This document shows positions 59,369-64,000 of a stretch of DNA of 64,000 nucleotides, piece after piece. The notes beneath the pieces are model-generated. The model worked only from the letters and a program-made list of their open reading frames with translations. It searched no databases and had not been told where the DNA came from. Numbering within the stretch: position 1 is the stretch's first letter; every line of letters begins with the position of its first letter. The DNA comes from Streptomyces mutabilis (lineage in GTDB: Bacteria > Actinomycetota > Actinomycetes > Streptomycetales > Streptomycetaceae): the NCBI RefSeq assembly GCF_014649815.1, contig NZ_BMTT01000018.1, positions 1 to 64,000 on the forward strand. Reading direction: 5' to 3'. Both the position numbers and the translations under genes were made by a program.

Positions 59369-60292
59369 ATGCGAAGCGAGCCCGTGGTCCAGGTCCAGGC
59401 CCTGGTGAAGCGGTACGGCACGAAGACCGCGGTGGACGGCCTCGACCTGGTGGCCCGGGCGGGTGTCACCGCCGTACTCGGCCCCAACGGAGCCGGCAAG
59501 ACGACCACGGTCGAGACCTGCGAGGGGTACCGGAGGCCGGACTCCGGCACGGTGCGCGTCCTGGGCCTCGACCCGGTACGGCAGGCCGGTGAGCTGCGGC
59601 CCCGGATCGGCGTGATGCTCCAGTCCGGCGGCGTCTACTCCGGCGCCCGCGCGGACGAGATGCTGCGCCACGTCGCGAAGCTGCACGCCCACCCGCTGGA
59701 CGTCGACGCCCTGATCGAACGGCTCGGGCTCGGCTCGTGCGGCCGGACCGCGTACCGCAGGCTCTCCGGCGGCCAGCAGCAGCGGCTCGCCCTCGCGATG
59801 GCCGTGGTCGGCCGACCCGAGCTGGTGTTCCTGGACGAGCCGACCGCCGGCCTGGACCCACAGGCCCGCCGCGCCACCTGGGACCTCGTGCGGGACATGC
59901 GCACCGACGGCGTGTCCGTCATCCTCACCACCCACCACATGGACGAGGCCGAACAGCTCGCCGACGACGTCGCCGTCATCGACGCCGGCCGGGTCATCGC
60001 GCAGGGCTCCCCCGAGGAGCTGTGCCGCGGCGGCGCCGAGAACACCCTGCGCTTCACCGGCCGCCCCGGACTGGACGTCGCCTCGCTGCTCAAGGCCCTG
60101 CCCGCCGACTCCTCGGCCGCCGAGCTGACACCGGGCTCCTACCGGGTCAACGGCAAGGTCGACCCGCAGCTCCTGGCGACCGTCACGTCCTGGTGCGCCC
60201 AGCACGGGGTGATGCCGGACCGGATCTCGGTGGAGCGGCACACCCTGGAGGACGTCTTCCTGGAACTCACGGGCAAGGAACTGCGCTCATGA
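59369..60292 (+). CDS. ABC-2 exporter ATPase (DrrA/NodI type)
   Basis: The 307-residue ATPase has Walker A GPNGAGKTTTVE, QSGGVYSGARADEMLRHVA, signature LSGGQQQRLALAMAVVG, Walker B LVFLDEPTAGLDPQARR and the H-loop LTTHHMDEAEQ. A C-terminal extension of about 90 residues ends DVFLELTGKELRS, as in daunorubicin-resistance-type exporters. It pairs with the permease that begins inside its last codons (ATGA). The cargo is unknown. Confidence 0.92.
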   Translation: MRSEPVVQVQALVKRYGTKTAVDGLDLVARAGVTAVLGPNGAGKTTTVETCEGYRRPDSGTVRVLGLDPVRQAGELRPRIGVMLQSGGVYSGARADEMLRHVAKLHAHPLDVDALIERLGLGSCGRTAYRRLSGGQQQRLALAMAVVGRPELVFLDEPTAGLDPQARRATWDLVRDMRTDGVSVILTTHHMDEAEQLADDVAVIDAGRVIAQGSPEELCRGGAENTLRFTGRPGLDVASLLKALPADSSAAELTPGSYRVNGKVDPQLLATVTSWCAQHGVMPDRISVERHTLEDVFLELTGKELRS

Positions 60293-61062
60293 CGACGAGC
60301 ACCGGTACGTACACGCCGAAGCCCGGGGCGGCGCCGCTCGGCCGCATGATCGCCGCCCAGGCCGCGCTCGAGACGAAGATGCTGCTGCGCAACGGCGAGC
60401 AGCTGCTGCTCACGGTGATCATCCCGACGCTGCTGCTGGTGCTGTTCAGCACCGTCGACATCGTCGACACCGGGGACGGCGAGGCCGTCGACTTCCTCGC
60501 CCCCGGCGTCCTCGCGCTCGCGGTGCTCTCGACGGCGTTCACCGGGCAGGCCATCGCCACCGGCTTCGAGCGCCGGTACGGGGTGCTGAAGCGGCTGGCC
60601 GCGTCCCCGCTGCCGCGCTGGGGCCTGATGACCGCGAAGACGGTGGCCGTGCTGGTCACCGAAGTGCTCCAGATCGTGCTGCTGGCCGTGATCGCCTTCG
60701 CGCTGGGCTGGTCGCCGCAGGGCAACCCGTTCGCCGTGCTGCTGCTTCTGATCCTCGGCACGGCCGCGTTCTCGGGGCTCGGGCTGCTCATGGCGGGCAC
60801 GCTGAAGGCCGAGGCGACGCTGGCCGCCGCCAACCTGGTCTTCCTGCTGCTGCTCGTCGGCGGCGGGGTGATCGTGCCGTTGGACAAGTTCCCGGACACG
60901 GCACGGAGCGTGCTGGGGCTGCTGCCGATCTCCGCCCTGTCGGACGGCCTGCGGGACGTCCTCCGCAACGGCGCCTCGATGCCCTGGGGCGACCTGGGCA
61001 TCCTCGCCGCATGGGGTGTCGTGGGAATCGCGGCCGCCGGGAAGTTCTTCCGCTGGGAGTAG
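60289..61062 (+). CDS. ABC-2 type exporter permease
   Basis: The 257-residue membrane protein has six predicted helices (e.g. LLTVIIPTLLLVLFSTVDIV, VLQIVLLAVIAFALGWSPQG, ALVFLLLL-like AANLVFLLLLVGGGVIVPLD). The ABC-2 motif region LDKFPDTARSVLGLLPISAL precedes the last helix. The N-terminal LETKMLLRNGEQ segment before helix 1 is typical. It works with the ATPase at 59369. The ctaA gene follows. Confidence 0.9.
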   Translation: MTTSTGTYTPKPGAAPLGRMIAAQAALETKMLLRNGEQLLLTVIIPTLLLVLFSTVDIVDTGDGEAVDFLAPGVLALAVLSTAFTGQAIATGFERRYGVLKRLAASPLPRWGLMTAKTVAVLVTEVLQIVLLAVIAFALGWSPQGNPFAVLLLLILGTAAFSGLGLLMAGTLKAEATLAAANLVFLLLLVGGGVIVPLDKFPDTARSVLGLLPISALSDGLRDVLRNGASMPWGDLGILAAWGVVGIAAAGKFFRWE

Positions 61063-61126
61063 GGACGCGATGCCTGGAACCGACCCTCGTGAAAGCGTGC
61101 ACAAGCAGGCGCCTACGATGGGCGGC

Positions 61127-62125
61127 GTGCCAAACGTGACCCGCGCCGACGCCGCAGCCGCCGTGCGCAACCCTCTCGCCTTCATCGCCGCACTCTGGAC
61201 CCCGGATCCCCGGACGGTCCGGCGGGCGGCCCTCGCGCCGCTCGTCATGTCGGTGATCATCGTGGTCACCGGTGGTGCCGTCCGGCTCACCGGTTCCGGA
61301 CTGGGCTGCCCGACCTGGCCCAAGTGCACCGACGACTCGCTCACCGCGACCAGCGAGATGGGCCTGCACGGCGCCATCGAGTTCGGCAACCGCATGCTGA
61401 CGTACGTGCTGTGCGCCGCAGTCGGCTGGGCGATCATCGCCGCACGGTCCGAGAAGCCGTACCGGCGCAGCCTCACCCGGCTGGGGTGGGCGCAGTTCTG
61501 GATCGTGATGAGCAACGCCGTGCTCGGCGGGATCGTCGTGCTCGTCGGCCTCAACCCGTACACGGTCGCGGCCCACTTCGTGGCGACCACTGCGCTGATC
61601 ACCGTGGCCGCGGTGATGTGGCAGCGCACCAGGGAGGGCGACGCGGCACCGCGCCCCCTGGTCGGCAAGGCCGTCCGGCAGCTGGTGTGGGTGCTGATCG
61701 CCGTCTCCGCGCTGCTGGTCCTGGTCGGCACGGTGGTCACCGGTGCCGGGCCGCACGCGGGTGACTCCAGCGACGTCCCGCGGATGCCGGTCGACTGGGA
61801 GACGGTGAGCAAGGTGCACGCGGTGCTGGCGTGGGTCGTGGTGACGCTGACGTTCGCGCTGTGGTTCGTGCTGAAGGCGGTCGACGCGCCGAAGGGGCCG
61901 CTGGCCCGTACGCGGGACCTCTTCCTGGTGCTGCTCGCCCAGGGCGTCATCGGCTACGTGCAGTACTTCACCGACCTCCCCGAGGTCCTGGTCGGGCTGC
62001 ACATGTTCGGTTCGTGCCTGGTGTGGATCGCGACGCTGCGGGTGCTGCTGGCGTTGCGCGAGCGGCCGGAGGAGTCGGCCGTCGCGCCCGGCCCGGCGGT
62101 CGAGGCGACGCTCACCCGGGCCTGA
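61127..62125 (+). CDS. ctaA: heme A synthase, CtaA/COX15
   Basis: The 332-residue membrane enzyme converts heme O to heme A for cytochrome c oxidase. It has eight helices in two repeats. VVTGGAVRLTGSGLGCPTWP and LHGAIEFGNRMLTYVLCAAV give heme-ligand His in the first half, and VVTGAGPHAGDSSDVPRMPV and HAVLAWVVVTLTFALWFVLK in the second. The Cys pair of some actinobacterial CtaA (CPTWPKC) is present. The GTG at 61127 is preferred to the ATG at 61070. The intervening codons have many A/T third bases, and TACGAT at 61114-61119 would start transcription at 61127. AGGGA before 61070 leaves the longer form possible. Confidence 0.88.
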   Translation: MPNVTRADAAAAVRNPLAFIAALWTPDPRTVRRAALAPLVMSVIIVVTGGAVRLTGSGLGCPTWPKCTDDSLTATSEMGLHGAIEFGNRMLTYVLCAAVGWAIIAARSEKPYRRSLTRLGWAQFWIVMSNAVLGGIVVLVGLNPYTVAAHFVATTALITVAAVMWQRTREGDAAPRPLVGKAVRQLVWVLIAVSALLVLVGTVVTGAGPHAGDSSDVPRMPVDWETVSKVHAVLAWVVVTLTFALWFVLKAVDAPKGPLARTRDLFLVLLAQGVIGYVQYFTDLPEVLVGLHMFGSCLVWIATLRVLLALRERPEESAVAPGPAVEATLTRA

Positions 62126-63269
62126 GCGGACTCACGTTCCCGGCGAACCGCGCCGGGGCGCGCTCCTCCAGGCCGTACACCCGCCCCGCGTTCCCCGCCG
62201 CGATCATCCCCGCCACCCGCTGCGCGTCCCCCAGGGACCACGCCCCCTCGGCCACCCAGGTGCCCAGCACCCGTCCCAGGGCCTCGCGGAACAGGCGGGC
62301 GGCGACCACGTGCAGCTCCGGCAGGCCCTGCGCGCCGCTGGAGAACAGGATCTTGCCGAAGGGGGCCAGCTCCAGGATCTCCGCGAGGACCGTCGCCGCG
62401 CGGGCGCCGGTGCGCACCAGGGCGGCGCCCGAGTCGGCGTAGACGTGCGGGAAGACGCCGGCCAGGTGGGCGGCGTGGCGGTGGTACGGGTAGCCGTGCA
62501 GCAGGACCAGGTCGGTGCCGAGGCCGGCGGTGGCCCGCACGAAGTCGGTGAGCAGGACCGGATCGGTACGGTCGATCCGCAGGCCGGGCTCGCCGAGGCC
62601 GGCGTGCAGCTGGACCGGCAGTCCGGAGGCGACGGCGATCCACAGCAGGTGCCGCAGCAGCACCGGGTCGCTCAGCTCCCCGCCGACCTCGCGTCCGCTC
62701 AGCCAGCGGGCGGCGGCACCGCGCACCTCCCCCGGCCCCGGTGGCTCGGGCGCCAGCGCCAGACCGTGCCGTACGCCCGCGACCGAGGTGAAGGCGACCG
62801 CGTGCGCGGCGGCGCCGTGCACGGCCTCGGCGAGGTTGGCGAGGAAGGACTCGACGGTGCCGGAGGTGTCGGCGACCTGCTCGGCCAGCAGCTCCAGACG
62901 GACGGTCTCGTGGGCGTCGGCCGCCGCGGCCGAGGCCATCTCGTCGGGTCCGGTGAGGTCGCCGGGCAGGCCCGCGTCGACCAGATACGTCGTGATGCCG
63001 CTGCCGCGCAGCAGCCGGCGGTCGGCCTCCATGACACCCAGCTCGCGGCGCCGGGCCAGGTAGCGGGCGGGCGGGCAGTGCGGTTCCAGACCGAGCAGGG
63101 GCGGGCACCAGCGGCGTACCGCGAAGCCGGTCTGCGTGTCGAAGAGGGTGGTGCCCGGGGCGGGCGGACCCTCGGTGCGGGCCAGCTGGGCCTCGAAGGT
63201 GCCGAGGCCCAGCTCCGTTCTCAGGACGCCGTGGCAGTACTGGTCCACCAGGGACGGCGTTTCGATCAT
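62112..63269 (-). CDS. amidohydrolase-2 family metal-dependent hydrolase
   Basis: The 385-residue TIM-barrel protein opens with VDQYCHGVLRTELGLGTFEA, where the usual HxH is replaced by YCH. It has LPVQLHAGLGEPGLRIDRTD (His), LVLLHGYPYHRHAAHLAGVF (His) and KILFSSGAQGLPELHVVAAR, and the C-terminal AGNAGRVYGL seen in amidohydrolase-2 (uronate isomerase/ACMSD-like) proteins. The substrate is unknown. GGGAG five bases before the ATG at 63269 supports the start. Its 3' end overlaps ctaA by 14 bases in the opposite direction. Confidence 0.8.
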   Translation of the reverse strand: MIETPSLVDQYCHGVLRTELGLGTFEAQLARTEGPPAPGTTLFDTQTGFAVRRWCPPLLGLEPHCPPARYLARRRELGVMEADRRLLRGSGITTYLVDAGLPGDLTGPDEMASAAAADAHETVRLELLAEQVADTSGTVESFLANLAEAVHGAAAHAVAFTSVAGVRHGLALAPEPPGPGEVRGAAARWLSGREVGGELSDPVLLRHLLWIAVASGLPVQLHAGLGEPGLRIDRTDPVLLTDFVRATAGLGTDLVLLHGYPYHRHAAHLAGVFPHVYADSGAALVRTGARAATVLAEILELAPFGKILFSSGAQGLPELHVVAARLFREALGRVLGTWVAEGAWSLGDAQRVAGMIAAGNAGRVYGLEERAPARFAGNVSPLRPG

Positions 63270-63367
63270 CCGGACTCCCCGTGCTGGGACCGTGCGCCAC
63301 ATGGCCTGTGCGCCTCACGGCTCGTAGGCCTTGCGGCTCTCTACGGTCCTAACGGGTGAAGCCGGTC

Positions 63368-63700
63368 TCAGGTGTTGCTCGGCCCGCCGACCTGGATGCC
63401 CGCCATGCGCGACCACTCGTAGCGGCCGGTCTCCACCTTGGCCGCGAACTCGCCGTCGAAGTCTTCGTGCACGGTGATCCCGGACTTCTCCACGGCCTTG
63501 AGCGCCGTCTCGTAGGAGCGCGCGACCAGGTCTCCCCAGGCGCCGTCCTCGCCGACCAGCACGATCCGGGCACCGCGCTCACCGAGGTAGGCCACCTGGC
63601 CCTCGGCACCGCGGTGCGCCTTGGAGAAGGAGTCGATCCGCCGGACGAGTCGCGCCGTCTCGCGCTCGGCCTTCGCGTCAGCCTGCTGCGTGTCTGCCAT
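63368..63700 (-). CDS. conserved hypothetical small protein
   Basis: I do not assign a function to this 110-residue cytoplasmic protein. It has a charged helical N-terminus (AKAERETARLVRRIDSFSKA) and a beta/alpha core (GQVAYLGERGARIVLVGEDG, DLVARSYETALKAVEKSGIT, VHEDFDGEFAAKVETGRYEW). A conserved-looking end has RMAGIQVGGPSNT. The ATG at 63700 begins the most likely protein. It lies downstream of ctaB, separated from it by a strong hairpin. Confidence 0.7.
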   Translation of the reverse strand: MADTQQADAKAERETARLVRRIDSFSKAHRGAEGQVAYLGERGARIVLVGEDGAWGDLVARSYETALKAVEKSGITVHEDFDGEFAAKVETGRYEWSRMAGIQVGGPSNT

Positions 63701-63734
63701 GGACAGGATGCTACCGACGGGTAGATCGAACGGC

Positions 63735-63776
63735 GACGGGCGGGGTGCGTGGCCTTGGCCACCCACCCCGCCCGTC
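63735..63776 (-). terminator. hairpin terminator after ctaB
   Basis: GACGGGCGGGGTG (63735-63747) pairs with CACCCCGCCCGTC (63764-63776). After one C-C mismatch, GTGGCC/GGCCAC continues to a two-base loop. It lies 11 bases after the ctaB stop. Confidence 0.8.
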
Positions 63777-63786
63777 CGACGAGACC

Positions 63787-64000
63787 TCAGCGCAGGAAGG
63801 GATCCACCGCGATCGCCAGGAAGAGCACCGACACATAGGTGATCGACCAGTGGAAGAGCCGCATCTCCTTGAGCTTGACGCCCGTCACCTCGGCCTTGGC
63901 CCGGTTCTGGAGGCCGTGCGCCTCCCAAAGCCACATGCCGCCGGCCAGCAGGGCGACGGCCGTGTAGAACCAGCCGGTGTAGCCGAGCGGCGTCAGCAGC
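63787..64000 (-). CDS. ctaB: protoheme IX farnesyltransferase CtaB, C-terminal part (cut by window end)
   Basis: Only the last 70 or so residues are inside the window. They include [15 protein letters not shown], a loop with [20 protein letters not shown] and the final AIAVDPFLR, matching the C-terminal helices of heme O synthase (KxMxLFxWSxxYLxxLF, ending AVDPF). The enzyme farnesylates protoheme to heme O, the substrate of CtaA encoded nearby. The start lies beyond 64000. Confidence 0.85.
   Translation of the reverse strand, partial: LLTPLGYTGWFYTAVALLAGGMWLWEAHGLQNRAKAEVTGVKLKEMRLFHWSITYVSVLFLAIAVDPFLR

Noticed and set aside
1-64000. tRNA, rRNA, riboswitch, CRISPR and transposase searches by eye
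   Set aside because: No cloverleaf with conserved T-loop, rRNA segment, repeat-spacer array, DDE transposase frame or long terminal inverted repeats was found.

Overview
The window is high-GC actinobacterial chromosome, almost certainly Streptomyces. Codon third positions are nearly all G or C, genes are often coupled by ATGA or GTGA overlaps, GTG and TTG starts are common, several genes look leaderless, and Tat-type and Sec-type secreted hydrolases are abundant. About 57 intact genes, one frameshifted gene and one gene cut by the window edge can be supported. I see no rRNA, tRNA, CRISPR array, insertion sequence or prophage.

Region 1 (1-31.8 kb) is a plant cell wall locus centred on pectin. 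An ECF sigma factor and its membrane partner come first. They are followed by secreted pectate lyases (one PL3-like, two PL1-like), a CE8 pectinesterase, a CE12 rhamnogalacturonan acetylesterase, two GH43 arabinan/xylan-type proteins and an esterase. A sugar ABC transporter (binding protein plus two permeases) sits with a Gfo/Idh/MocA oxidoreductase and a DUF6807-like protein. A GntR regulator, a DHDPS-superfamily lyase and an IlvD/Edd sugar-acid dehydratase form one coupled operon. Further on, divergent promoters serve uronate dehydrogenase on one side and 5-dehydro-4-deoxyglucarate dehydratase plus an unknown protein on the other. These are the hallmarks of oxidative galacturonate catabolism. 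A DeoR-controlled ABC transporter with a zinc polyol dehydrogenase closes the region.

Region 2 (31.8-36.4 kb) is a complete lasso peptide cluster, transcribed right to left as precursor, cyclase, RRE protein, leader peptidase and ABC exporter. The predicted core closely resembles citrulassin but has changes at core positions 3-5 and a second arginine.

Region 3 (36.8-51.7 kb) is mixed. It holds a two-domain TerD-type stress protein, an ACC deaminase with a GntR regulator, a PhoX phosphatase behind a PHO box, a secreted nuclease, envelope proteins, dapA and dapD of lysine/diaminopimelate synthesis, and a TetR-regulated SMR efflux pump.

Region 4 (51.7-58.3 kb) is the SUF iron-sulfur cluster operon, sufR-sufB-sufD-ferredoxin-sufC-sufS-sufU-sufT-like, with a visible SufR operator over a leaderless promoter and a strong terminator. 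Region 5 (58.4-64 kb) has an AAC(3)-type acetyltransferase, an ABC-2 exporter, heme A synthase (ctaA), an amidohydrolase and the 3' end of ctaB.

Functions are inferred from motifs and family recognition by eye. No database search was run.
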